From: Nephrocerus scutellatus
Lineage: Eukaryota; Arthropoda; Insecta; Diptera; Pipunculidae
DNA: 64,000 bases
Assembly (NCBI GenBank): GCA_947095585.1
Contig: OX352763.1
Span: 38,800,010-38,864,009, forward strand
Reading direction: 5' to 3'
Part shown: positions 33,196 to 43,949 of the stretch, in pieces
Layout: each line of letters opens with the position of its first letter
Numbering within the stretch: position 1 is the first letter of the stretch
Translations under genes and position numbers: made by a program
Notes under the pieces: generated by a model
Databases searched by the model: none
The model's input: the letters and a program-made list of their open reading frames with translations, nothing else
What the model was told of the DNA's origin: nothing

Positions 33196-34197
33196 TTACT
33201 GAAACCTAGATACCTGATACCTAGAGATCCAAGGTTTAAGTCTTTTTACAAAATTTTTTGAAGGCAAGACTGAGTAACAGTTAAGAATGTGTTTCTTAGG
33301 GCTAACAATAAATATAGAAAAGGCCTTAGAAGCATCTCTACACGAGTAAACATCTTCCCAAAACTCATAAAAAAGATTGTTTTTAAGTTTGCTGAAGTTA
33401 ATTTTGATCACACTGTCATCCGATTTTGGAGTTTTTCTACCTTTGCTATTGATGTGGACTAAAAGCCCTGTCATACAGTGATCAGTGATCATTAGATCAA
33501 GAACAAACTTCTCACAGCCATCGAACGAAGCATTTTTAAAGCGTCCATATATGTGATCTAAACTTCTACCAGATGCAACCCTAGTAGGCTCATTGATAAA
33601 GCATGCTAGGCCATTTGATGCTAGCAAAGCCAAATAATTGGAAACAGTTTCACTATTTTCTAAATTGTTGATATTAAAATCCCCAACAATAATAAGATTC
33701 TTCGATTTTTCATTCATTAAAAAACCCGAGAACTCTTCTATGTATGTCGATACGTTAAACGAATGCAGTCTGTATAAGCATAAAAAAACATACGCTTCAT
33801 CGTTAATTTCAATGGAAACCTTTAAGACATCAGCACTAAAAAGAACAACAGAAACTATTTCTAGAATCTTGTATTCTTCTTTAACAAAACAACCAACGCC
33901 CCCTGCAGCGTAATTTTCATTCGTTTTAGCAAAAAAATTGAAACCTGGCAAAGAGTAATCACTTATTTCAAACTCATAAATCCATATTTCAGTAACAAAA
34001 ACAATGTCTGGAATGCACATAAACGAATCAAGATGAGTGACAAGAGCTGAAAAGTTTTCTCTTAAGCTTCTAATATTCTGGTGCACAATCAAAAACTTAT
34101 CATCGCAGTAGGAATTATCTTTAAACAAATAATAACAGTTCGTACTACTAAGATTAGGGGTAGGAAAGTCATCGACAAAATCATTTATATTAATCAT
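33196..34197 (-). pseudogene. LINE-D EEP endonuclease
   Basis: A 333-residue open frame with the EEP signature in order: Gln-Asn-Ile-Arg-Ser-Leu near residue 40 (metal-binding Asn), Val-Thr-Glu-Ile-Trp (catalytic Glu, about residue 68), a Tyr-Arg-Leu-His block, Val-Gly-Asp-Phe-Asn (about residue 172), Ser-Leu-Asp-His-Ile-Tyr and Ile-Thr-Asp-His-Cys (catalytic Asp-His, Thr replacing Ser). All key acidic and His residues are visible, so the nuclease domain looks complete. It nicks DNA to prime insertion. After residue 300 the frame runs through the deletion junction and ends. Confidence 0.85.
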
Positions 34198-34234
34198 TTA
34201 CTAGAGAGGAAAAATGAAAATGAATACTTTACAC

Positions 34235-34595
34235 GCATATACTAAAGCTTAGTTTTTTTTAAAAGGAAAACACGATCAAGTGGTTTGTACCCTTATAATT
34301 CTCAGCACATCTAGGGCGTTCGAAAATTAAGGAGAGGAAAAGGTGAGATGTCTATGCACATGCACAGATCATTAAATCATTCAGATCTTGCAAATTCGGA
34401 AACACAGAGTCGGGCAATTCATTCCACAGAATTATTGTGCGGCTTATGAAGGAATCTCTGAATTGGTTGGTACGTCCGAAGATAGGTCTAATGGTAGACC
34501 CGTGAGGTCAAGTTGACGCACGGGTATTGCGGTTGGGTTGGACGATGGGCGGGATTCATCCGGATATTTCTTTCGAACATCGCTTATGGAAAAAG
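34235..34595 (-). mobile_element. LINE-E 3' end fragment 1 with poly(A)
   Basis: The minus strand holds the LINE-E C-terminal coding end (Cys-rich and Arg-rich block near 34560-34590), then a 3' UTR ending in the family sequence ATAAGGGTACAAACCACTTG and an A8 tail (T's at about 34253-34260). Stops are frequent. It adjoins LINE-D. Confidence 0.75.
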
Positions 34596-34596
34596 C

Positions 34597-34655
34597 GAAG
34601 ATCATTATAAGGGTGCGAACCCCCGTACGCGTGCGCGAATTATAAAAATAAAAAT
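34597..34655 (+). mobile_element. LINE-E 3' terminus in opposite orientation
   Basis: CATTATAAGGGTGCGAACCC and the following ATTATAAAAATAAAAAT match the LINE-E 3' end at 45258-45310, but here lie on the + strand between two minus-strand copies. Together with 34665-34725 they form a tail-to-tail inverted repeat. Confidence 0.75.
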
Positions 34656-34664
34656 AAGTGGGAA

Positions 34665-35625
34665 TATCATTTTTATTTCATCGGCACACGCTCAAGGGGT
34701 TAAGACCCTTATGATACTGGGCACAACGTGAGCACTGAGGTGTTAAGGAATGAAAGAGGAGATGTCAATGTGTATGCATTTTGAATGCCTGTGGATTATA
34801 TTGATGCAGAAATACAGAGCTTGGTAAGCATTCCACATTCGTGTTGTGCGACTAAAGAAAGAGCCTCTAAACTTAACAGTACGTCCGAAGAAGGGCTTGA
34901 GGGTAACCTGATGAGCATTTAGAGCGCCACGAGTATTGCGGTTGAATTCAAGGAGAGGTGGCATGCAACTGGCTGTTCCTCTTGAGCACCGCTGGCGAAA
35001 GAAGCGATAAAACAGTGACAAGCAGGAAACATTCCTGTGGAGTTCGTGCGAATCTATTGATGTCGCTATGAGTGCGTCACCGAAAAGTTTTATCGCACGA
35101 TTCAGTATTCTGTGAAGCAGATGCAAGGTGATCTTAGGTCCACCTGAGCAACATGATAGTTATACTCAAGTTTGGTGCAAATAAATGCCAGATCAGAGGG
35201 AGTGAAATATTTCTTGCACCGTGTAAGGAAGCCAAGGCACTTAGCAGCATTTTTTGCGACGTTGAATATATGATAATTCCAACGTGTGTATCGTTGACAC
35301 ACATACCAAGAATTGCTAGTTTTTCAGTTTCCTCGATGCAAGTGCCATTCATGGATAATGGCTGGACTTTACTAATTCGTTTCAACGACAGAAGACTGCA
35401 TTGGGTTTTGGATGCGTTATATTCGACTCTATTGTGTTCTCCCCATTTTGTAATGCTGTCAAGATAAGAATTTAACGAGCTTAATATACGCTGTTGATCT
35501 AGTTCCACATCCGAAGAGAAAGAACGTGAACCTCCGAGATAAGAGAAGCTATGAGTGCTGTCATCAGCGAAGGAATGAATTGGATTATAAGTTACAGACA
35601 GAAGATCGGAAATAAAAAGTGCGGT
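34665..35625 (-). mobile_element. LINE-E RT palm to 3' end
   Basis: The minus strand encodes, from about 35615, the RT motif C with an intact Phe-Ala-Asp-Asp (35560-35571), an open thumb segment (35508-35134), then Asn-Ala-Ala-Lys-Cys-Leu-Gly-Phe-Leu (about 35250), the Jockey-type C-terminal block with Arg-Asn-Val-Ser-Cys-Leu-Ser-Leu-Phe-Tyr-Arg (about 35020), and a Phe-Phe-Ser-Arg-Thr-Thr-Arg-Met-Trp-Asn block (34850). The 3' UTR ends in the ATAAGGGTC...CCCCTTGAGCGTG family tail (about 34678-34715). Frameshifts separate the pieces. The fingers and motif A are missing. Confidence 0.8.
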
Positions 35626-35869
35626 TTTCTAACTACTCGGAAAGAGTCCAGAAGTATAGGATAAGTAGAAAAGCTTACGCAATGGTAATGCCAGCGATGA
35701 AGAACACATCTCCAGAAGAAATGGGGGATACCAGGTTAGTGTCACGAGATGAGTAAGACTATTCAACGAATAGCTCAGCATACATTCCTTCAGGTATTAT
35801 CTGTCCAGAGTGGCGAAGCCAACCAGAACTTTGTATAATGAAATCGACCGCAATAACGATCGCGGTCTT

Positions 35870-36010
35870 TAGTTACAAGTCAGTCAGAGAGTGCATCAAA
35901 TTCGTTAAGAGTTGAAACTCTGTCTAGGTTGGGGCTTCTATATATAAAACAGTTATAGATGTCTTGCTTATGCATCATTGTGAATGAGCGTTGGAACTTA
36001 AAACGAGGCA
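35870..36010 (-). mobile_element. LINE-E-like EEP fragment, second partial copy
   Basis: The minus strand encodes Ile-Tyr-Arg-Ser-Pro-Asn-Leu-Asp and Glu-Phe-Asp-Ala-Leu-Ser-Asp, a short EEP piece. The same Glu-Leu-Asp-Ala-Leu-Ser-Asp block is encoded again at 36670-36700, so the EEP region is partly duplicated here or two copies abut. Confidence 0.6.
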
Positions 36011-36039
36011 GTATTTTTAATTCCAAAAATATTACTACC

Positions 36040-36850
36040 TTTGGGATATTGAAGTATTCTCAGTTTCTGATCATAGTCGAATTTGACTCGTCAAAGGTAG
36101 GCATTGCAATCATTTCTGACTCGTCTAAATTTGGTTCGGTTTTCCACAGTGGGGTTTTGTTTATATAACCGAAGCATACCTCCCGGTTCCTAGAAGCCTC
36201 TTTACAACTTAAATCAAACCAAGCATTTTCCTTCGGTTTGAAACACTTCGTCATGGAAGGATAAATTGTCTCATACCATCCTGGATTATGTTTGTGATAG
36301 TATCAGAAAAGGCATCCGCCCCACTGGCATTAAGTGGCCAGTTAATATTCCTAAATATTCCAGTCGGCTTTATCGTGTAGCCATACTTTTCTTTTTAGGA
36401 GTTTCTCTTTAACTGCGTTGTTCGACAACGAAAAATTAGCTGATACTACACAATAGCCTAGAGGTGATGATACACTGACGGTGTATTTATTCGGATGAAA
36501 GAAACAAGTTATGGATATTAGCGTTATGACTTACAATGTATGGAGTTCTAGTGGGTTCGTTCACAAGCTGAGTGAAATTGTTAAAATCAGCCAATAGCTT
36601 AACATCGCTTCATTTGTGGTGTTGTTAATCACCCGCAATGACGATTTCAGAAAATGAATCAAACGATAAAATTCTAGTTATAGAGTCAGATAGTGCATCT
36701 AACTCACTATAAGTCTAAATTAGGGCATCTGTACATAAAGCAGTAGTGAACGTTATGCTTACGCACTGAAATTAAATTCCGCTTTGGAATAATGGTTGAA
36801 CTGTGCTTGGGTTTAATTAGCTACATCACTACGTTCATATATGGCGAGCA
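36040..36850 (-). mobile_element. LINE-E-like EEP C-terminus and linker
   Basis: The minus strand encodes, with stops and frame changes, the EEP core (Glu-Ile-Val-Ile-Ala-Gly-Asp near 36640, Asn-Glu-Pro-Thr-Arg-Thr-Pro near 36550), the Tyr-Thr-Val-Ser-Val-Ser-Ser-Pro-Leu-Gly block (36480-36460), a Val-Trp-Leu-His-Asp-Lys-Ala-Asp-Trp segment (36390) and a post-EEP Trp-Phe-Asp-Leu-Ser-Cys-Lys-Glu-Ala segment (about 36210). This order is typical of Jockey-superfamily LINEs. I infer that it belongs with the RT part at 34665-35625. Confidence 0.7.
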
Positions 36851-37484
36851 CTTTGTGCATTCATATATGTAATAGATACTATCGTAAGGTATTCTTTTTT
36901 GCTTGCTTGAACTATTACTTTGTAATAAACGTTCACTCTCGAATAACGTGTTGTTGAGTCAAGTTGTCTTTTCTTTTCATTTCGCTAGCCCAACAAAATT
37001 TTGTAAAAAAATGAAATCGTTGGGCGAATAAAAATTTGTGTTCTAACCGGCACGGAAAATGTAGCTATGTGTTCTGAATGATTTTTTCTGAACATTCAAG
37101 TATCGAATCCGAATTTCAGTACTGGTACGAAAATTATAAATTCGTATATTTGAAGTGTTCTGACTGCTATAATGCGGCATCTTTCACTTTAACCCATTAT
37201 AACGTTGCTGTTATGTTCCAAAGTTCACAACCACAAAGTTAAATAAAAAGCGCAATACAACAATAAAATTGTATTCTATACACCTCGTACGTACACGATA
37301 AACTAATGCCCGATTTTGCGACCAAAATTAGTTTGAAGTTGCTTCATATTTTCATCTTTCTCGTCCTCTTCTTTAGGAATCTCCTCGGAAGGTTCCATAT
37401 GGATGTGATACTGGATGCGTTATTTTCAAGGAGCTCGGAGGTCTTCCCTTACAGTTGACAGTTTCGTACGCGTTTTTTTTTGGG
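36851..37484. other. Intergenic DNA
   Basis: No gene recognised; AT-rich unique sequence. Confidence 0.45.
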
Positions 37485-37905
37485 AGGCTTTTCGGAGGTA
37501 AGTTTTGAGGGGTTCTTGAGGGGTCTTGAGCGATGTGTTTAAGGGCTCTTAAGAGGTTTTTGATGTGGTCATAAGGGGATATTCGGGTAGTTTTAATAGG
37601 GTCTTATGTAGAATCTTGAGCGGGATTTATGTTGGTCTTGAAGGCATCTTGGGATAGGCTTAAAGGGGTGTTGCTTGGTATTTTGTGTAGGGTTGAGTGG
37701 AGTATTGAAGGTGGTTTGAAGGGTCTTACAGTAGTCTTAAGGGGATCTTGGGAGGGAGTCTTGAGTAGTATAGAGAGGTCTTTAGTCTTGAGGGAGTTTG
37801 AGAGGATCTTGAGGAAGTTTAAAGGGGGTTTTAATGGGGTCCTGATATGTCCCTACGAGTCTTGAGGGTGTCTTTTGGGATGTTCGTTACGGGTATTTAG
37901 AAGGT
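37485..37905 (+). repeat. G/T-rich degenerate minisatellite
   Basis: The + strand is strongly depleted in C and built from variants of GAGGGGTCTTGAGGG, with degenerate spacing. A 78-residue frame across part of it (37629-37865) is repetitive (Leu/Gly/Arg-rich) and looks like a by-product of the repeat, not a gene. Confidence 0.7.
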
Positions 37906-38159
37906 CTCTATATTCTAATCCCATCTCCATATTATTGAAATTATATATATTGCATTAAAAACTAAAAATTATAAAAGAAAATAATAGTTAAAATTAAAAA
38001 AAAGAAATGCATTTATTGCAAACTAGCCTCCTAAAAAGTAGAAAATATAATTGGTGGTGTACCTAGAACAACTAGATTTCTTACAAAATAAATGAAAATG
38101 TTTGACATCGTTTAAAAGTATTAAAAGTAATCGGAAAATAATTAAGGTAAGTGAGAGGA
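37906..38159. other. AT-rich intergenic DNA
   Basis: Short AT-rich spacer with no coding or repeat signal. Confidence 0.45.
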
Positions 38160-38392
38160 GGAAGCTATTCCAGAAGACTGGCTAAGAGGCATAGTGTGCC
38201 AATACATAGGAAGGGAGAAATCACAAAATGCAGCATAATCGAGGAATAAGGTTGTTTGGCACCACGTATATGATTTTCTTATCTATCCTTCAAGGATTGT
38301 CTCATCATTGGCCTATTCTAGTTTGGATCCATCTCAGGCAAACATAAAATGAATCAAATTTCACTCTTAGGCGATGGAAAAGTGTCTAGACT
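38160..38392 (+). mobile_element. LINE-B fragment (RT fingers)
   Basis: About 230 bp matching LINE-B at 28305-28570: the Glu-Ala-Ile-Pro-Glu-Asp-Trp segment, the Gly-Ile region and the 'ATGGAAAAGTGTCTAGA' stretch. It ends abruptly at a T-run at 38392. Internal gaps and stops are present. Confidence 0.75.
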
Positions 38393-38499
38393 TTTTTTTT
38401 TTGATTGTTGTTAATGGAAATCTGCAATGTTACAGGCTTAAAAAGTTCACATCAAAAGAACCTCGCTAATCATAATTAGATGCTCTGTTAGTCTTTTTT

Positions 38500-38830
38500 A
38501 ATTCTCTATATTAACTTCGCGTGCCCGTGGCTGGCTGGCTGGTCAGATCAATTTTTAACCCACTTTCCAAAGCCCGATTTTATTGAAATTTTGTACACAT
38601 GTATATTTCCAGTGACAATACTTTCTGTTGAAATTTGAGAGTGATCGAGCCGCGTGGTCGGGGGGCTCGCATACAATTTTTTTCCCCGGCATCAGATGAT
38701 TTCATGCTATAATGACTGTGGTCTGTGTTCGTTGTGCACTGTGCTCTGTGGTCAGCGCTGCTTGCTTTACGTTTGTGGTTGTTTTGTTGTTGGACTGCAG
38801 TGCCTCGTATGTGTTTTTATATTTCAGCAT
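38500..38830 (+). repeat. Repeat-F copy (one internal unit)
   Basis: Begins with the head AATTCTCTATATTAACTTCG, then GTGGCTGGCTGGCTGG, a single internal unit (GTACACATG ... GGTCGGGGGGCTCGCATAC), and the family tail containing CTGTGCTCTGTGGTCAGCGC. Non-coding. Confidence 0.75.
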
Positions 38831-40094
38831 TTATAGTGGAATTTAGTATACTATTGGTTATTAGATATTTTATATGAACAATTTATTGGTTGTTTTTATT
38901 TTAAACCTCATAGTTGTTGTTCTTTAAAACTTTTTTTAAACCGCGTGGTTCTTTTAATGAGATTTTTTAAGCCTTATATATTCCGTCAACAACATTACAG
39001 AAATATTCATTTTTTTTATAAGAGTTCAAGTTGCTCTAGATTCACCGCCAATTTTATTTTCTTATTTTTAGGGGCTATGCTATGCTTCAATAAATGATTC
39101 TTTAAATATTATTTTATTTTGTCACAAATAGATTTACTTACTCATATAAAGTCACGGTATTAAAATCCAAAACCAGTTTTACTGACAAGAAAATACCCAA
39201 ACAAATTTTTTTTGTCCAATTACGGTGGAAATATGCTCTATATCCACATCGTAACCAAGGCTACTTGCGCGGAGTACGATCTTCTTCGAACTTTGAAAAG
39301 AAGGCAAATAAACAAAAATAACGCATTCCCCCACCCCAACCATTAGTACTCTCCTGATTATGATGCATAACAACTACACTAACAAGGATACAAAATGCCA
39401 ACAAATGGAACACAGTAATCCTGTTTATAGAAATTTTATGCAAACAAAGCGTCGCCCTCTTGTATCTTCTGTTTGTGCAAGAAGTATCTGTTTCTGTCAG
39501 AAAGATAATAAAAATAATTGGATTCCTTGGACAAAGTATCAACACGTTCGCTGACAAGCAATTTTCATTGTTATGTATTTTTAAGGAATTCTTTGTCCAC
39601 CATTGTTATCGTCGGATGACTCCACTGCCAAAGGGACTAACTGCCTTTGGACTAATTCGATTGTGGTCAGGTTGCAACACGGAAGAAATCTGGTCTATTT
39701 TATGGGAGATAAAATGTAACAGATATATTTGTTTAACGCAATTGTCGGTGTAGTTACGAAGCATTATATTTTCCTTTTCTTAGAGATGTCACTTCAGAAA
39801 AATTAAATTTAATAAAAATAACTTTTTTAAAAGGTATGTTAAATTTTTTTGCATTTCCCTGCAACGCTATCCTTTCTGCGAAAGCACAATATAAAAGGGA
39901 AACAAAAATTAGAAAAATGATCATATCAATATTTGGTTAATTTGATTCGTCAAGAAACAAATAAATACAATACAAACTATAATTTAAAAAATAAACATTT
40001 TTATTGTTTTTAAAACTAATGGAAAAGGTCAAAAAGATTCATGAGATATAATTAGAACGCTCATGAATCACATGTACATTCAATAATATTTTAG
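38831..40094. other. AT-rich intergenic DNA
   Basis: No gene or recognised repeat; several short overlapping frames on both strands near 39200-39750 have no family features. Confidence 0.5.
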
Positions 40095-40449
40095 TGTCGG
40101 TGGTGCAGTGGTTAGAACCATTGGCTCTCAATCGGATGATGGGATGGGTTCGATTCCCCGGCGTGTAAAAAAAAAGTCTGAAATTTGCCCACCGCGCTGA
40201 TCATGATATACAGTTACCGTATACTGCATTATTCACATGTATGGTTGAGTTAATGTCTGAAGTAAGCAAGATGTAGAGTCAACAATGTGTGTTTATAAGC
40301 ATAATCTTATAGTTTGTGAGTGCCCTGGCATGAACTCAACCGACCCCAATACAAAACTATCTTTCCTTCTCATATCCAAATATTTTCCAGCCTACGCTGT
40401 GCCTTGATAAGGGTGCAATTCCATTGAAGCGTGTTCTACTCAAAAAAAA
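40095..40449 (+). mobile_element. tRNA-derived SINE (SINE-2) with LINE-E-like tail
   Basis: A pol III promoter with A box TGGTGCAGTGG at 40101-40111 and B box GGTTCGATTCC at 40147-40157. A body of about 230 bp follows, then a 3' segment (40391-40440) that matches the LINE-E 3' terminus at 45248-45300 (ACGCTGTGC, ATAAGGGTGCAA, TTGAAGCGTGT) and a short A-rich tail (40442-40449). SINEs often share their 3' end with the LINE that copies them, so LINE-E is the likely mobilising partner. No clear target duplication. Confidence 0.8.
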
Positions 40450-40678
40450 TTTAAATTCGTTATGAACGCCATAATTAGATCATTTGACTTTTTGTGAATT
40501 TTGATGTGACAACGTCTCACTACAAGGTTAAGGGGTACATATTCAAAAAGTCGAATGTTAAATGGATTTACTTTAACAGCATTTTGTCCTCTGTTATGTC
40601 ACTTTTAAGTGAGACACTGTTAAATGTCCGAGTGTTGTGATCACTGGTAAATATCACACTTTAAAATGTCAGTACTTT
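40450..40678. other. Spacer between SINE-2 and the satellite
   Basis: Unique sequence. Contains a short inverted pair, GTCTCACT near 40513 and AGTGAGAC near 40607. Confidence 0.45.
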
Positions 40679-41533
40679 GGGAACTAAGCCATTTCCCAAG
40701 AGATTCGCATGAAATTTGGAATGTGGGACTAAGATGTGACTATAAGATTTCTTCCTATGGAAATTCTGGAATATGATTATTATTGTCTGGAATTTCTGGA
40801 ATAAAGCAATTTCTCAAGCGATTCGCATGAAATTCGAAATGTAGGACTAAGTTGTGACTATAAAATTTCTTCCTATGGAACTTCTGGAATATGATCATTA
40901 TGGTCTGGAATTTATGGATCAAAGCTGTTTCTCAAGCGATTCACATGAAATTCGGAATGTAGTCCTAAGATGCGATTATAAGACTTCTTCCTACGGAAAT
41001 TCTGGAATATGATCATTATTGTCTGGAATTTCTGGAATAAAGCAATTTCTCAAGCGATTCGCATGAAATTCGAAATGTAGGACTAAGATGTGACTATAAG
41101 ATTTCTTCCTATGGAAATTCCAGAATATGATTATTATGGTCTGGAATTTCTGGAGCAAATCAATTTTTCAAGCGATTCGCATGAAATTTGGAATGTGGGA
41201 CTAAGAAGTGACTATAATATTTCTTCCAATGGAAATTCTGAAATATGATAATTATTGTCTGGAATTTCTGGAATAAAGCAATTTCTCAAGCGATTCGCAT
41301 GAAATTCGAAATGTAGGACTAAGGTGTGACTATAAAATTTCTTCCTATGGAACTTCTGGAATATGATCATTATGGTCTGGAATTTATTGAACAAAGCTGT
41401 TTCTCAAGTGATTCGCATGAAATTTGGAATGTAGTGCTAAGATGCGATTATAAGACTTCTTTCTATGGAAATTCTGGAATATGATCATTATGGTCTTGAA
41501 TTTCGGGAACTAAGCAATTTCTCAAGCGACTCG
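40679..41533. repeat. 118-bp tandem satellite, about 7.2 units
   Basis: The anchor GATTCGCAT (or variants) recurs at 40702, 40820, 40938, 41056, 41174, 41292, 41410 and 41528, an exact 118-bp period with no length variation. Each unit carries GGAATGTGGGACTAAG-, TTTCTTCCTATGGAAA- and GGTCTGGAATTT-type blocks. Units 1, 2 and 3 resemble units 5, 6 and 7 more than their neighbours, giving a four-unit (472-bp) higher-order period. Confidence 0.95.
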
Positions 41534-43949
41534 TGCCTTTTAATTTAATCGCAATATTGGCCACAACGTCAAAGAATTTCACTCCAACCGCGCGTAAAGA
41601 TTCCACGCACATATTTTTTTAACAGCTCTTACTTCTCCTACTACTATCGACGCAACTGCATTACTATGTTTGTTCAGTGATATGCAATATTTAATATGTA
41701 CCCACCTCACAATAAATTGTTATGAACATTTAAACCAGCTTATATTTATTCTGTTGTATGTGATGTGATTGATGATCATGTATGTGGTTTCAATAACATA
41801 CAATCAAGCTCATAGCTTGAGCAGAACGAAACAAACATATGCAGTAGTAGGCCGAGAATTCAGCCGCTGCGCAGTTTATGCTGCATGTTGGTTAAAAATT
41901 CACTTTTCAGCCAATGCAGTAAAGAAAAATCGACTGCGCTGTTTACGCAGCCACGTTAAATTGTATACAAATAGCGAAATGTAAATGTCAAATTGTCGCC
42001 CTACAAGCAGACTGTAAGTCGGTTTAAAATGTAGACGCAATTTCGTGCATACCGACTACCTGCCAATTTTTTTGTGCAGCACAAGCTGCGTAACTCCTTA
42101 CTTTTTACCGCAGCCGTAGGGATAGTATAGTCTCTGTTCATTTTCTATCAGTGCTCTGCTCTGCTCGTTCTATCAACATTGCATAAAATGATAAAGTGCT
42201 CTCGTGTTTGGTCGATGAACAGAGAAAAAAATACTACTATAAGTTACATAAAAGAGAATCAGATAAAACAAAATTAATGGCGAATATTGCGTCTGTGCGT
42301 TTTAAAACGAAAAACATTTTGATGCATAATTCTATTTCCATGCCATACCACTTCCCCAACAACTCAATCACCCACTCTCTCTCTACGGCTAATATGTGTA
42401 TGTGTAGTACTAGTAATTGTATTGAAACTCGAAAGTCCATATCGGACCTTCGGTGTTCTGCTTACTCGTTTTCTTAGCCTTGCAGTTGCAACTTGCAACC
42501 CATACGGTTGCACGAAAAAAGTTCGTGTTGGTTCTCTGCTTGCTTTCTTTAAGATTTTCTTTAATAATTTATAAATTACAAAATATCTCAGTAAAGGTAA
42601 TAGAGCGAGAAACGTAAGTTTTTTTTAGCGAGAAATTTTTATATGGATTTAGTTCTCTTGTTCTCTTTTAAGCATGCATTGTACTATACTCATTCGTATG
42701 TAAAATATCCTTTCATTCTTTGAGTATTTGTTATGGTGATTCTCTCCTATACATATAATACTCGTATTTTAAATGTATTCTTAAACAGTTGGGTATTCTG
42801 TAGACAAGGTTATGAGTAACAGTTTCTTTTAGTTTATTGTCTGCTTGTTCCCTTTCGGCTTCTTTTAACATTCTGTTCGTCTTCTATATTTATAGAACAG
42901 ACGGTTCGCCATTCACTTCTTATTAAATTAACTATGCTTATCATTGTACTGACTGTATACTAATACAAAATCAAACAATAATCTTTAATATACCGTTCAT
43001 TTCTCATTGTTTATAGAATAATAACTCTGAAATATCCTTTCAGTACCATACAATTTTAATATATCCGTCCGTGTTTATGTCCCACAGACAACAAGATCTT
43101 TGTTTTCTTTTCTTTCGTCCTGGACAGACGTTGTCTCGCTCAAAACCCACGGCCGTGTCTTCGACACAGCCCACCCTGCTCTTTTTTAGACAAAGTCTCG
43201 AACTTAACGAAACAAAAAGAAAAAATGGCAAAAAACTGGAAACAGATTATTTTAGATTGAAACCTACTAGAAAAACCATGTGTACTTGACATACAAACGT
43301 TTTAGCAACACTTTGTAGATGACAGTGAAGTTTATACATAAGATAATTATACACATTCAATGTGATGGTACAATAATATAAACGGAGCATATTTTACTTT
43401 TCAAGATGTATGTGTTACAACTCCTTACTGAAAGTGGCTTGAATATGTTTACTCATGGTTAGAGATTTACATAAGAACTTAATTATATGCTACTACTAAG
43501 TTTTTTTTGGAAATAATAATTAAATTGAATTACGATTCTTTCTCTTCATCTCATTAAATTTAATTATACTTTACTGAGAAGAAAATAAAACAGAATTTTC
43601 TGAATTTGTATAAAAAGGTGACATTTTGGAAGTCCTCTGTTAAAATCTGTTCTTTCTTTATTTAATAGGCACTACTACAATTTCTTGCCTTTAAAATGGA
43701 TTCTATACTGTGACATTAATCGGTCTAACAGATAAACTCGGCCGATATAATTACTATATTCTTGAATATATGTTTAGGCTACTTGTACGAAAATAAGACA
43801 CTATTTTGTATACAAAATCAATGACATCACTCAACTCCAACTGTCAGCTCTATTGACTAGGCCATTCTGCTTGCTTCATATTTAACATGTGCATGTCGCC
43901 GCCTGTACTTTCAAGGGTCAAATCCTCTATGGGACAGATCTACTTTCAT
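41534..43949. other. AT-rich intergenic DNA
   Basis: About 2.4 kb without a recognised gene. Short frames at 41769-41984 and 42196-42477 have no family features. Confidence 0.5.

Larger units (their letters stand above)
31451..34205 (-). mobile_element. LINE-D, CR1/Jockey-superfamily LINE, best-preserved element
   Basis: A 5'-truncated LINE on the minus strand with a nearly clean second ORF: an EEP endonuclease (34197-33196), RT (33164 to about 32250), a C-terminal region (to 31832), a 3' UTR of about 340 bp and a microsatellite tail. Only two lesions are obvious. One is a deletion that joins the post-EEP linker to the RT start near 33190. The other is a one-base slip in an A9 run (32810-32818) that splits the RT. 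No first ORF (gag-like) is present. The 5' end stops just upstream of the EEP start codon, next to a LINE-E poly(A) end. By decay it is the youngest LINE here. Confidence 0.85.

Noticed and set aside
34235..34655. Twin-priming (5' inversion) of a single LINE-E insertion
   Set aside because: The minus-strand part carries its own 3' terminus and poly(A), which a 5'-inverted segment should not.
37629..37865. 78-residue Leu/Gly/Arg-rich frame as a protein
   Set aside because: It follows the periodicity of the G/T-rich degenerate repeat and is best explained by the absence of stop codons in that composition.
40147..40157. Functional tRNA gene
   Set aside because: A and B boxes are present but no cloverleaf acceptor stem closes and the sequence continues as a SINE body.
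40679..41533. CRISPR-like array
   Set aside because: Whole 118-bp units repeat without unique spacers and the DNA is eukaryotic.
41769..41984. 71-residue frame as a possible small gene
   Set aside because: No recognisable motif, no promoter or splice context, composition like random AT-rich DNA.
42196..42477. 93-residue frame as a possible gene
   Set aside because: Antisense frame of similar length overlaps it and neither has family features.
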